A stretch of 54,448 bases of DNA from an uncultured Bacteroidales bacterium (GTDB lineage Bacteria > Bacteroidota > Bacteroidia > Bacteroidales > Bacteroidaceae): positions 1-54,448 of the forward strand of contig CACYCZ010000004.1 of assembly GCA_902773055.1 (NCBI GenBank), given 5' to 3'. Both the position numbers and the translations under genes were made by a program. Of this stretch, positions 33,191 to 41,765 are shown one piece after another. How positions within the stretch are numbered: position 1 is the stretch's first letter; the number at the start of each line of letters is the position of its first letter. Under the pieces are notes generated by a model. That model searched no databases. It saw nothing but the letters and a program-made list of their open reading frames with translations, and was not told the origin of the DNA.

Positions 33191-35701
33191 TTAAAGTTCT
33201 ACGATTGTGATTCCTGCTCCGCCAAGCTGAACGTGTTCGTCGTGGAAACTTTTTATTTGCGGTACGGTGTTCAGATATTGGCGTATGACCTGTCGCAGAT
33301 AGCCTGTTCCAGTGCCGTGGAGGATGCGCAGGGGTGTGATACCCAGCAGGATGGCATCTTCAATAAAGTATGTTACGGCGTTGAGGGCTTCTGCACCGCT
33401 CATGCCGCGCACGTCAATGTTGGGTTTGAAGGTAAGGGATTTTTCGGTAATGTTTTCTCGTGTTGAGCGGCTGAGGAATGACCGTGCAGGTACCTTTTGT
33501 TCTTCGGGTTTGGTGGTGGCGGTGAGCATGTTGGTCTTGAGTGTGAGATACATGTTGCCGATGATGACGACGGCGTTGTTGCCGTTGATTTTTTCAATGC
33601 GTCCGATGGATTCCTGCCCGAGGATTTTGACGTAGGAACCTTGGCGCAACGGTGCTGTGCTTGTTTCGGTTTTTACTGATGGTTTTGCCGATGTGGTTGT
33701 TTCTGGGTTGTTCTGACGCGTTTTCTCCAGTTTCCTCTGTTCGTGTCTCAGTCGCCGTTGGCGTATTTGTTCGGCTTTCCGGGCTACGGGGTCTTCCTTG
33801 TCGTCCTGTCCGTCGATATGGGTCTTGAAGGTGGCGAGTTGTTGCCGTGCCTTCTTGGTTTCTTCTTTCTCGGCCTGTGCTTCGCGGATGGTGCGGATAG
33901 TGTTTTCTATCTGGGCGTTGCTTTCCTTGATGAGTGACTCGGCTTTTTCCTTGGCTTCGTTGATGACGCTTTTGCGTGTGGAGGCCAGGTCGCTGAGGTC
34001 GTGCTCGTAGCGGCCTATGAGTTCATCCAGTTGTTTCTCTTTCTGGTGGATGCCTTGCCGCTTGTTCTCCCAGTAGCGTTTGTCGCGGATGATGTCCTGC
34101 AGGTATTTGTCGCTTTGGATATAGTCGGAACCGACTGCCCGGGAGGCTTCGTTGATAACCTCTTGGGGCAGTCCTATCTTTCTGGCAATCTCAATGGCGA
34201 ACGAGCTGCCGGGTATACCTGTCTGCAACTGGAACAGGGGCTGCATCCCTGCTCTGTCGTAGAGCATGGCTCCGTTGATGATGCCGTCGTTTTCCTGTGC
34301 ATAGTATTTCAGGCTTTGGTAGTGGGTGGTGATGATGCCCCATGTCCTGTTGTCCAGAAAGCGATGCAGCATGGCTTGGGCGATGGCGGCACCTATCTGG
34401 GGCTCCGTACCGCCTCCTATTTCGTCGATGAGGATGAGACTCCCGTCGTCCGACATCTTCATCATGTTTTTCATGTTGAACAGATGCCCTGAGTAGGTGC
34501 TCAGTTCGTCTTCAATACTTTGTTCGTCGCCGATGTCAAGGAATATGCTGCTGAAGACTCCCATGTGCGAGCTTTCGGCCAGGGGCACGGACAGGCCGCA
34601 TTGCACCATGTATTGCAGCAGGCCTGTCGTTGTCAGTGTGACGGATTTGCCGCCGGCATTGGGGCCGGAGATGAGCAGGATGCGGTTTTCGGGTGTCAGG
34701 GTGATGTCCAGGGGAATCATCTTCCTGTTTCTCCGGTGCAGGCTTTCCATAAGGAGCGGGTGGCGGGCCTGTTGCCAGTCCAGGACGGGATGATTCTCGA
34801 CATGGGGCTCGATGCCGTCGATATGGTTGGCGTATATGGCTTTGGCCCTGATAAGGTCTATCTTGCCTAAGAATTGGTAGGATTTCAGGATTGATTCGGT
34901 CTCGGGGCGGATGATGTCGCTTATTTCCTGCAGGATGGCGATAATGGCTCTCTGCTCATCGGCTTCGAGTGCCCTGATATTGTTGTTGGCTTCTACCACG
35001 TCGGCCGGCTCCATGAAGACGGTCTTGCCTGTTGCCGACTCGCTGTGTACGATGCCGTTGATTTTGCGTTTCAGCGATGTGAATACGGGGATGACCATGC
35101 GGCCGTCGCGCAGGGTGGGCGAGGCTTCCTCCGGGGCATAGCCGTTCTGCTGTGCGTTGTGCAGGATGCTTCGCAGGCTGATGCTGATGCTTTTCTTGGT
35201 GTTGTCGATGGCGGTCCTTACCCTGAGGAGTTCGGGCGAGGCGTCATCCTTTATCTTGCCGAATTTGTTGAGGATGCGGTCAATGCGCGCCACGATGTCG
35301 GGAAATACGGCAATGTCTTCTGTCAGTTTGTGGAGGGCAGGATATGCGGCGGTCTCTTCTTCGTTGCCGGCGTTGAGGAACCCCACGATATGGCTGATGG
35401 TGGTGAGCGATGTCTTCAGGGCATGGAGTTCCCCCTCGTCCATGTAGCTGCCTTTAGTCTGTATGCGCACCAGGCTGCTGCGCATGTCCAGGAAGTTCTC
35501 CTCGGGGAAATCGTCTTCCTCCTCCATGATGCATCTGAATTCCCTGACCTGTTCCAACAGCCCGTTGATGACTTCCGGGTTACTGTGAAACGTAATCTTG
35601 TCGGCCAGCTCAGCGCCGAGCGATGACAGGCAGCGCCCTTTCAACGCTGTCCGCACCTCGCTGAAGCCAATCTTTGTTTCAAAGGTCTTCGGGAAAATCA
35701 T
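33191..35701 (-). CDS. mutS2: Endonuclease MutS2
   Basis: 836 residues of the MutS2 branch. A MutS core with the ATPase Walker A SGPNAGGKS (near 344), then LIDEIGGGTEP and STYSGHLFN (Walker B and nearby), a long coiled coil (about 520-620), and a C-terminal Smr domain with NIDVRGMSGAEAL and LRILHGTGTGYL (the typical LxIIHGxG-like nuclease motif). MutS2 proteins act on ribosome collisions or suppress recombination, unlike mismatch-repair MutS; which holds here is unknown. Own -7 box TATCTTTG at 35722-35729; gap of 93 bases to glyS. Confidence 0.94.
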   Translation of the reverse strand: MIFPKTFETKIGFSEVRTALKGRCLSSLGAELADKITFHSNPEVINGLLEQVREFRCIMEEEDDFPEENFLDMRSSLVRIQTKGSYMDEGELHALKTSLTTISHIVGFLNAGNEEETAAYPALHKLTEDIAVFPDIVARIDRILNKFGKIKDDASPELLRVRTAIDNTKKSISISLRSILHNAQQNGYAPEEASPTLRDGRMVIPVFTSLKRKINGIVHSESATGKTVFMEPADVVEANNNIRALEADEQRAIIAILQEISDIIRPETESILKSYQFLGKIDLIRAKAIYANHIDGIEPHVENHPVLDWQQARHPLLMESLHRRNRKMIPLDITLTPENRILLISGPNAGGKSVTLTTTGLLQYMVQCGLSVPLAESSHMGVFSSIFLDIGDEQSIEDELSTYSGHLFNMKNMMKMSDDGSLILIDEIGGGTEPQIGAAIAQAMLHRFLDNRTWGIITTHYQSLKYYAQENDGIINGAMLYDRAGMQPLFQLQTGIPGSSFAIEIARKIGLPQEVINEASRAVGSDYIQSDKYLQDIIRDKRYWENKRQGIHQKEKQLDELIGRYEHDLSDLASTRKSVINEAKEKAESLIKESNAQIENTIRTIREAQAEKEETKKARQQLATFKTHIDGQDDKEDPVARKAEQIRQRRLRHEQRKLEKTRQNNPETTTSAKPSVKTETSTAPLRQGSYVKILGQESIGRIEKINGNNAVVIIGNMYLTLKTNMLTATTKPEEQKVPARSFLSRSTRENITEKSLTFKPNIDVRGMSGAEALNAVTYFIEDAILLGITPLRILHGTGTGYLRQVIRQYLNTVPQIKSFHDEHVQLGGAGITIVEL

Positions 35702-35721
35702 TGTTTTGCTGTTGAAGAGTG

Positions 35722-35729
35722 CAAAGATA
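35722..35729 (-). promoter_or_regulatory. -7 box of mutS2
   Basis: Minus strand TATCTTTG, 21 bases before the ATG at 35701. Confidence 0.65.
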
Positions 35730-35961
35730 CGAAATATATTTCTTATCTGCGGCTTGACGGGAATTTCGCATCGTCGGAGAGGCCGTTTTTTTTATTGCTT
35801 CAACGGTGCAGGTGCTTTGAAGATATGTTGTGCCCCAAGGTGCTGGCTTCAAGCCGTTCACGTTTGCAATGGCTGTTTCCCGAGGAGCCTTTTGCTTTTT
35901 CCCGCCAGCCCTGAAGAGAGCCTGGCAGTTCGGGCGGACTTGAAATGGATGAGGCGTATAT

Positions 35962-36162
35962 TTAACAATTAGTAACATTTTACAAGGGGGGGGGCCTTGT
36001 ATCTTGCCACCCCGTTCAGGAGGCACTATGGAGGGGGTAAATTTTGCAGGCCTGTGCGTTTTTACTGGCAGGCCTACCAGTTTCAACGCGCAGGCCTGCC
36101 AGTGAAATCTGTATGGCCGGGGAATTTTTATGGGTTTGCCGGGCAGGATGCATAACTGTTAA
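35962..36162 (+). repeat. Intergenic element copy D
   Basis: Full copy in the mutS2/metallophosphoesterase gap. Starts TTAACAATT, ends TGTTAA. Cores AGGCCT at 36048, 36070 and 36092, 22 bp apart. A run of nine G (35986-35994) sits inside an ACAAGG/CCTTGT inverted repeat near the 5' end. The gap between mutS2 and the element (35730-35961) holds nothing I can call. Confidence 0.85.
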
Positions 36163-36267
36163 GCAATATTAAAATCTGTAGAAACCGGAACGGTCGGCTT
36201 GCTGTATAAAACAAGCTTGACAGAATGCTTTTGTATGCAGGAATGCCGGCTTACGGAATATATTTCT

Positions 36268-36275
36268 TATCTTTG
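36268..36275 (+). promoter_or_regulatory. -7 box of the 36306 metallophosphoesterase
   Basis: TATCTTTG, 30 bases before the chosen ATG. Confidence 0.65.
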
Positions 36276-36305
36276 CCGAAACAATATTTAATCCGAGATT
36301 GCATT

Positions 36306-37280
36306 ATGAATGAAAAAGTGAACAGGAGAGGTTTCCTGAAGAGAATGGCGGGCATGGGAGCCTTGGTGGCTACCTCTCAGCTGCCGGTATTGGCCGAAGA
36401 TGATCCGTCGGTATTTCCCAAACGTGGGCGTTATGAGCGCCTGATGCTAAGTTACGGTACGGTAAACATAGGTCTGGAGAAGCCTTTCTCCATCCTGCAT
36501 ATTTCCGACACCCATCTTACGGCAGCTTATCCCCATGAGAACGAGAAGAAGCAGACGCTCCATACCAAGCGCACCATGACCTTTGGCGGTCGTCAGGAGG
36601 AAGCCCTACGCGACTCTCTGGCATGGGCCAGGGACCATGTGGACTACGTTGTCCATACCGGCGATATCATTGACTGGCAGAGTGAGGCCAACTTTGACTT
36701 GGTAAAGAAGTACTTCGGCGAGGGCATGACCGGGTGCATGGGCAACCATGAGTTTTCGCCCTCCATGTGGCTCAACGACGTGAAGGAAGAGCGTACAGAG
36801 AAGTTCAAGGACTTGTCGCGCAGCAAGTTGCAGGAGGTGTATCCCTTCAATGTAGTCCTCCAGTCGCAGGTGGTCAATGGCGTGAATTTCGTTACGTTGG
36901 ACGATGTTTATGGTTATGTCACCCAGGAGCAGGTCGACCTGTTCCAAAAGGAAGTGAAGAAGGGGCTACCCATCGTGCTGTGCATGCATGTGCCGTTTCA
37001 TACCGACAACATCTGGCGTGTCAACGTAAAGTTCTGGCAGCGCGAGGCCGCCAAGCTCGGCAGTGCCCGGGTGCCCGACCCCTCAGGCGACTACCGCATA
37101 CAGAGAGAAGACCCCGTGACCAGGGACTTCATAGCCAGCCTCAAGAAGGAACCCCTGCTGAAAGCCATCCTGGCCGGGCATCTCCATTTCACCATGCAGG
37201 ACCAGTTCTCCCCAACGGCGACAGAGTATGTCGTAGGCGGCAATTTCCTGTTCCACGGCGAAGAGATACTCTTTGTATAA
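36306..37280 (+). CDS. Calcineurin-like metallophosphoesterase with a Tat-like signal
   Basis: The frame opens 27 codons upstream, but I start at 36306 (MNEKVNRRGFLKRMAG), downstream of the -7 box. The 324-residue protein begins with NRRGFLK at residues 6-12, a twin-arginine pattern, then a hydrophobic stretch ending QLPVLA. The catalytic core has SDTHL (D68, H70), TGDIID (D120), GNHE (N147, H148), CMHVPF and AGHLHF. Full set of metal ligands. Relatives are phosphodiesterases or nucleotidases; the target is open. Monocistronic; a hairpin follows at 37313-37358. Confidence 0.85.
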   Translation: MNEKVNRRGFLKRMAGMGALVATSQLPVLAEDDPSVFPKRGRYERLMLSYGTVNIGLEKPFSILHISDTHLTAAYPHENEKKQTLHTKRTMTFGGRQEEALRDSLAWARDHVDYVVHTGDIIDWQSEANFDLVKKYFGEGMTGCMGNHEFSPSMWLNDVKEERTEKFKDLSRSKLQEVYPFNVVLQSQVVNGVNFVTLDDVYGYVTQEQVDLFQKEVKKGLPIVLCMHVPFHTDNIWRVNVKFWQREAAKLGSARVPDPSGDYRIQREDPVTRDFIASLKKEPLLKAILAGHLHFTMQDQFSPTATEYVVGGNFLFHGEEILFV

Positions 37281-37312
37281 TCCCCCTTTTTCCCTGCGCG
37301 GCAGGACAAACC

Positions 37313-37360
37313 CCAATATCGGCACCCTCCCCCTGGACAGGTTGGGTGCCGATATTGGTT
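37313..37360 (+). terminator. Terminator after the 36306 gene
   Basis: Perfect 15-bp arms (37313-37327 and 37344-37358), 16-nt loop, followed by a short TTTAT tail. Separates this gene from the opposing rubrerythrin. Confidence 0.7.
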
Positions 37361-37468
37361 TATAAGGTGCCGGTATGCCGGTATTGGGTTAAAATTTGCA
37401 CGGAACTATGGAATCACGGGGTGAAGTAAGAAGTATGAGGGATGACGCACCTGTGCCGCGATGGGTTT

Positions 37469-37497
37469 AAAAAAGAAACGACAGATAATTGTCGTTT
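37469..37497 (-). terminator. Terminator of the rubrerythrin gene
   Basis: 8-bp arms (37476-37483 and 37490-37497) around a 6-nt loop; on the minus strand a CTTTTTT tail follows. A second G/C-rich hairpin is near 37543-37566, just past the rubrerythrin stop. Confidence 0.65.
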
Positions 37498-37569
37498 TTC
37501 GGAAAAAATACCGTAACAACAGTTATCTGCCGCCTCTTCACTTTCCCCCTTTCGGGAGAGGGGAAGGGA

Positions 37570-38139
37570 CTATTTGTCCTTGAAATATCTGTTCCACAAA
37601 CCTTGGAAACCGGCTCCGTGGCGAGCCTCGTCCTTAGCCATTTCGTGGACCGTGTCGTGTATGGCATCCAGGCCGAGCTGCTTGGCTATCTTGGCCACCT
37701 TCAGCTTGCCGGCGCAGGCACCCTCTTCAGCCTCCATGCGGGCCTTGACGTTGGTCTTGGTGTCCCATACCACTTCACCCAGCAGTTCGGCAAACTTGGC
37801 GGCATGCTCAGCCTCTTCAAAGGCATAGCGCTTGAATGCCTCGGCCACTTCAGGATAACCCTCGCGGTCGGCTTGGCGGCTCATGGCGAGATACATGCCT
37901 ACCTCGGTACATTCGCCCATGAAGTCATTCTTCAGTCCCTGCAGCACGAAAGCCCCCTCTTCACCTTCGGGGATGGCCTTAGCCACGCCGAGCTCATGCT
38001 CACAGGCGAAACAGAGTCCCTCCGAAGCCTCTTTGATGAGAAACTTTGAACCGGGAACTTTACATTGAGGACATTTCTCAGGGGGATTCTCCCCTTCATA
38101 AACATAGCCGCATACCGGGCATACCCATTTCTTTGTCAT
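37570..38139 (-). CDS. Reverse rubrerythrin (rubredoxin N-terminal), peroxide reductase type
   Basis: 189 residues. The rubredoxin site is at the N-terminus: C7-x2-C10 and C23-x2-C26, ahead of a CFACEHELG segment. The four-helix di-iron domain follows with the ExxH pairs EEAEHAAKF and DEARHGAGF and the GECTEVGMY helix. This reversed order, iron-sulfur-like domain first, is found in clostridial reverse rubrerythrins, which reduce hydrogen peroxide with electrons from NADH via a reductase. The strict anaerobe habit of Bacteroidales fits. No reductase gene is next to it. Own promoter 38183-38190. Confidence 0.92.
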   Translation of the reverse strand: MTKKWVCPVCGYVYEGENPPEKCPQCKVPGSKFLIKEASEGLCFACEHELGVAKAIPEGEEGAFVLQGLKNDFMGECTEVGMYLAMSRQADREGYPEVAEAFKRYAFEEAEHAAKFAELLGEVVWDTKTNVKARMEAEEGACAGKLKVAKIAKQLGLDAIHDTVHEMAKDEARHGAGFQGLWNRYFKDK

Positions 38140-38182
38140 AATACAATACAGTTTTTAGAGTTGGTATTCACGTTATCAACTG

Positions 38183-38190
38183 CAAATGTA
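38183..38190 (-). promoter_or_regulatory. -7 box of reverse rubrerythrin
   Basis: Minus strand TACATTTG, 44 bases before the ATG at 38139. No PerR/OxyR operator was recognised. Confidence 0.6.
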
Positions 38191-38346
38191 CAAACTTTTT
38201 CCCAATTCCCCTGCCGGGAGGATAATTTATTTGCACAGCAGGAAAGACCGCCCTCGTGAATACGGGTAAAAAATGCATTCCTGTTCATGAAGGAAAAAAT
38301 TTTGCTTTTCTATGAGGCCTTGAAGATGTCTGAACAAAAATCTGTG

Positions 38347-38354
38347 TATCTTTG
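38347..38354 (+). promoter_or_regulatory. -7 box of the 38427 gene
   Basis: TATCTTTG, giving a leader of about 65 bases before the ATG at 38427. Confidence 0.6.
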
Positions 38355-38426
38355 TATTGCAATGTCGTTGGAAGGGTTTCAGCAGATTATTTCCTCCTGA
38401 CGGCAAATACACGAAAAAGCGAAACA

Positions 38427-38912
38427 ATGACGACATTCCGTCCTATGCGCCGCAGGCGCCAGCAACTGCCCGAAGAGGCATGTATAGAGATACTGAGCAA
38501 GTCAACTTCGGGAGTTCTCAGTGTTTTGGGTGATGACGGCTACCCTTATGGTGTTCCCCTGAGCTATGTCATGGTGGGTCGCAGGCTTTATTTCCATTCA
38601 GCGCTGACCGGCCATAAGGTTGATGCCGTGCGCCGATATGACAAGGCTTCTTTTACCATTATATATAAGGACAGTGTCCAGCCCTGTGAGTTTACGACCT
38701 ATTACCAGAGTGTCGTCTGTTTCGGCAGGGTGCGTATTGTAGAAGATGCGGACGAGAAGATGTCGGCATTGCGTCAGCTTGGCGAGCGCTACAATCCCGG
38801 TGATGCTGAGGGGTTGCAGAAGGAGATGGAGCAGGGTGCTGCCCGCTTGCTTATGATAGCGTTTGACATTGAATCCCTTACCGGCAAGGCAGCCATAGAA
38901 CTCTTGCGCTGA
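38427..38912 (+). CDS. Pyridoxamine 5'-phosphate oxidase-related flavin-binding protein
   Basis: The ATG at 38427 (MTTFRPMRRRRQQL) is chosen over the frame start at 38352, which overlaps the -7 box. The 161-residue split-barrel protein has STSGVLSVLGDDGYPYGVPLSYV, LYFHSALTGHKVDAV and YYQSVVCFGRVRIV, the standard FMN-binding strands of the NimA/PNPOx-like group. It may bind FMN or F420-like cofactors; nitro-reduction (Nim) is a family possibility, not shown. It is followed on the opposite strand by the FN3-like metallophosphoesterase, 16 bases apart. Confidence 0.85.
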   Translation: MTTFRPMRRRRQQLPEEACIEILSKSTSGVLSVLGDDGYPYGVPLSYVMVGRRLYFHSALTGHKVDAVRRYDKASFTIIYKDSVQPCEFTTYYQSVVCFGRVRIVEDADEKMSALRQLGERYNPGDAEGLQKEMEQGAARLLMIAFDIESLTGKAAIELLR

Positions 38913-38928
38913 TTTCTCCCCTTTTTGT

Positions 38929-40218
38929 TTATTTTTTTGGCTTGAGCTCGGCTTGGTCGCATACGTTCCCGTGGCGGTCAAGGAGCGTCAGGAGGATATG
39001 ATGTGGGGTAACCTTCATATTGAGGGCACTGACGGTGCGGTCTCCTTCGGTCCAGCGGCAGCGTATAAGGTCGTTGTTGTTGGTCAGTTCGCCCATGTCC
39101 TGTCCGCGTTCGTTGTCCGAGGAACTGGTCTGCAGGTAGAGGGTGCCTTTGTCGGCTGAAGCAGTGACCTGTCCGCCATACAGCTTATCTGTGCGGAGGT
39201 ATATGTGGTTGTTGCCTGCCAGGGCGAGGTCGATACCCAGTTCGTCAAACAGCTGCTGCCAGCGGCTGTATTGCGACGACTTGCCGTTGTTGCCGTAGAA
39301 CCACTGGTAGTGTTCGCCTACGATGATGTAGCGCGGAGCCTTCTTGCCCTGACGGGCCTTGGTGACGACCTGACGGACCCATTGCTGGGCTTTTTCCAGA
39401 TCGTTGTCCTTGAACATGGCTTCGTTGTTGAGCATGATGAACAGGGCGTCACCGTAGCGGAAATGGTAGCATACGCCCTCCTGCCCGTCGTAGCCATTGC
39501 GGGGCACATAGTTGGTGTCGCGGAAGAAACGGTTGCTCTGGCCGTACTGGCGGGTCATGTTGTCGTGGTTGCCGTTGAGTCCTGCCCAGGCGTAGCGGGC
39601 AAACAGGGGTTCTTCGTACATCCGTTGCCAGAAGGAATAGCTGCCGCCCCATGCCACCACGTCACCCAGATGGAGTATCCAGTCGGTCGACGGGTCATAC
39701 TGCAGCGTCTTGTCCACCATGGCCATGGCGGCCTTGAGGCGGCCGGGCAGGGGAGGATAGGAGTGGAAGTCGGATATCACGGTTGCCGACCACTCCCGGG
39801 CACCGGCCGTCTTGAAGTGGTGCAGGGGGGAGAGTGCTATGGTCTTGCCGTTGCGTTGCCCGTAGATATAGAAAATGTATTCCGTATTTTTCTTCAAACC
39901 CTTGATGACGGCTCCGCACTTGATGAAATGGGGATATTCGTGAAAGTTTTCGTTATCGGCCGTCTTTGAGTAGATGCTGTCGAAGGTAGTGCACAGTTCT
40001 TCCTGCTGTGGGTGTATGGTGCGGGAGTACCTGTCAGAGGCTTTCCTTGTTTTCTTCAGCGGGACATAACCCACGAAGGTGCCGCGACTGCTGCTTGCCC
40101 AACTGATGTTGACCTCGATGTCGGCGTTCTCGCCCGGATGGGCTACAATGCTGAATACCTCCTGTGCATGGCCGTAGCCCGGGCGGCAGAGGAGAAGGAT
40201 AATAAAAAAGCGTTTCAT
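38929..40218 (-). CDS. Metallophosphoesterase with N-terminal FN3-like domain (purple-acid-phosphatase type)
   Basis: Start at the ATG at 40218 (MKRFFIILLLCRPGYGHAQ), 429 residues. Signal peptide, then an N-terminal Ig/FN3-like domain (about 22-140), then the phosphoesterase core: ISDFHSYP, HLGDVVAWGG, GLNGNHDN, IIVGEHYQWF, and the last motif AGNNHIYLR. The family's usual final motif is GHxH; here the first histidine reads Asn (G-N-N-H). The other ligands are intact. It differs from the other two phosphoesterases in the window in domain order and export signal. Promoter TAACTTTG at 40251-40258. Substrate unknown. Confidence 0.83.
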   Translation of the reverse strand: MKRFFIILLLCRPGYGHAQEVFSIVAHPGENADIEVNISWASSSRGTFVGYVPLKKTRKASDRYSRTIHPQQEELCTTFDSIYSKTADNENFHEYPHFIKCGAVIKGLKKNTEYIFYIYGQRNGKTIALSPLHHFKTAGAREWSATVISDFHSYPPLPGRLKAAMAMVDKTLQYDPSTDWILHLGDVVAWGGSYSFWQRMYEEPLFARYAWAGLNGNHDNMTRQYGQSNRFFRDTNYVPRNGYDGQEGVCYHFRYGDALFIMLNNEAMFKDNDLEKAQQWVRQVVTKARQGKKAPRYIIVGEHYQWFYGNNGKSSQYSRWQQLFDELGIDLALAGNNHIYLRTDKLYGGQVTASADKGTLYLQTSSSDNERGQDMGELTNNNDLIRCRWTEGDRTVSALNMKVTPHHILLTLLDRHGNVCDQAELKPKK

Positions 40219-40250
40219 GTCAAAAAAATCGTTCAGTGTGTTTTCAGGAA

Positions 40251-40258
40251 CAAAGTTA
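40251..40258 (-). promoter_or_regulatory. -7 box of the 40218 metallophosphoesterase
   Basis: Minus strand TAACTTTG, 33 bases before the ATG. Confidence 0.6.
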
Positions 40259-40363
40259 CCATTCTGCAGCGAAACGGCCAAACGCATCCGGGGGTGAACG
40301 GCAGAAAAAAATGCGCAGACGGGGAATCTATATTATTTGTTTTTTCAGTAACTTAGCGGAACA

Positions 40364-41173
40364 ATGGAGACGATGAAACACATTATTATTGATGACTGCC
40401 TGGACAGGATAGGGGATGAGCTGTATGGCGGTTATCTGGCTCATGCCTATTGCCATGCAGGCAGTTGCAGGTTTGAGTACCGGGAGAGAGCGTTTGTCTT
40501 TGAAAAGGGTGACTGCATGATAGTGCCCGGCCGTGGCGACTTGATAAGGAATATGTTGGCGAGCCGTGACTTCAGGGTAGATGTCGTCTATGTGACACGG
40601 GAATTCATTGAAGTGTCTACGCCGCAGAGCAATTACGGCATGCAGGGCCATCTGTCGCTGTTTAACAATCCTGTGATGAAACTCCGGCCGGAGCAGCAAG
40701 AGCGGTGTGCCGCCAATTTCAATGTCATCAGGCATCGTCTCTCTCAGCCCGAGCATCATTTTTTCCGTGAAATCATGATCAATGCCATACAGTGTATGAT
40801 TCTGGATTTCTTTGATTTCCATGTGTCCCTATATGGCGAGAACAAGATTTCCTCACAGAGCCATCAGCTTATGGAGCAGTTTCTGGACCTGCTTGAACAG
40901 GGAGAGTTCCGACAAAACCGTGAAATAGGCTATTATGCCCGAAAACTGTGTGTGACGCCCAAATACCTGTCGGAGGTGTGTAAAAAAACGAGCGGCTTGC
41001 CGGCTGCCTATTGGATTGCCCGTTATACATCGCTGGATATCAGTAGGTTGCTCCGTGACAAAAGCCTGTCGTTTACCCGGATTTCTGATATGTTCGGCTT
41101 TACCTCGTTGTCTCATTTCAGCCGCTATGTGCAGAAAAACCTTGGTGTAAAGCCTTCAGATTTCAGAGAATAG
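40364..41173 (+). CDS. AraC-family transcriptional regulator
   Basis: 269 residues with an N-terminal sensing domain (about 1-150; cupin-like, VFEKGDCMIVPGRGD) and a C-terminal AraC/XylS DNA-binding domain with two helix-turn-helix units (about 170-265). The signature has LCVTPKYLSEVCKKTSGLP, RLLRDKSLSFTRISDMFGFTSLSHFSRYVQKNLGVKPSDFR, the closing pattern of the family. The ligand is unknown. It lies upstream of, and points toward, the symporter operon, but a 592-base gap containing element E separates them. Control of the operon is plausible but unsupported. Start at 40364 or 40373. Confidence 0.9.
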   Translation: METMKHIIIDDCLDRIGDELYGGYLAHAYCHAGSCRFEYRERAFVFEKGDCMIVPGRGDLIRNMLASRDFRVDVVYVTREFIEVSTPQSNYGMQGHLSLFNNPVMKLRPEQQERCAANFNVIRHRLSQPEHHFFREIMINAIQCMILDFFDFHVSLYGENKISSQSHQLMEQFLDLLEQGEFRQNREIGYYARKLCVTPKYLSEVCKKTSGLPAAYWIARYTSLDISRLLRDKSLSFTRISDMFGFTSLSHFSRYVQKNLGVKPSDFRE

Positions 41174-41243
41174 CCAGCAGGGTGATATCTTGCTTCCTGC
41201 CCTGGGTGGCAATGAATAGAAAGCATCGGATTATTACAAAAAT

Positions 41244-41442
41244 TAACATTTGTCAAAGCTACATTTTCTTATGTTCCCATCCCCTCTGTAACAACTTCTG
41301 GGAGGGGTGAATTTTGCAGGCCTGCGAGATTTTACTGGCAGGCCTGCCAGTTTCAACCAGCAGGCCTGCCGGTAAAAACCGTAAGGCCTGAGAATTTTTC
41401 AGCCCAAAGCGTGAAGATGTAAAAAACGGCGGAAACTGTTAA
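41244..41442 (+). repeat. Intergenic element copy E
   Basis: Full copy between AraC and the symporter. Starts TTAACAT, ends TGTTAA. CCCCTC/GAGGGG stem-loop (about 41280-41307), AATTTTG, then AGGCCT cores at 41318, 41340 and 41362, 22 bp apart. The middle block ACTGGCAGGCCTGCCAGT is a perfect 18-bp palindrome. Remaining gap from 41443 to the promoter at 41594 shows nothing distinct. Confidence 0.85.
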
Positions 41443-41593
41443 TTTGTGTTAAAACAAGATTCTCTCTCAACCATGGCCAGGACTGTCAGGACAGGCGTTC
41501 CCCTCTGTCTCTGGAGTCCTTCCTCAACGGTACATGACCCGTGACGGGGGAATATTTCATCTAATGCAAAGTTGGTTTCCCAAATTTTATAAC

Positions 41594-41601
41594 TACTTTT
41601 G
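41594..41601 (+). promoter_or_regulatory. -7 box of the symporter operon
   Basis: TACTTTTG, leaving a leader of roughly 160 bases before the ATG at 41766. Confidence 0.55.
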
Positions 41602-41765
41602 TATGTCACAATGGTTTCTCCCCCAGAGCTCACGGGGCGGACATAGAAAAGACCTGCATGGCGGCTCCCCGTCATGCCTGTGATATCGCCTGGAAGGGAG
41701 GACGAAAGAATGCTGACCGAGGCGTGAAATTTCTGAAAAAACATTTCATAAACATATTGATACTT

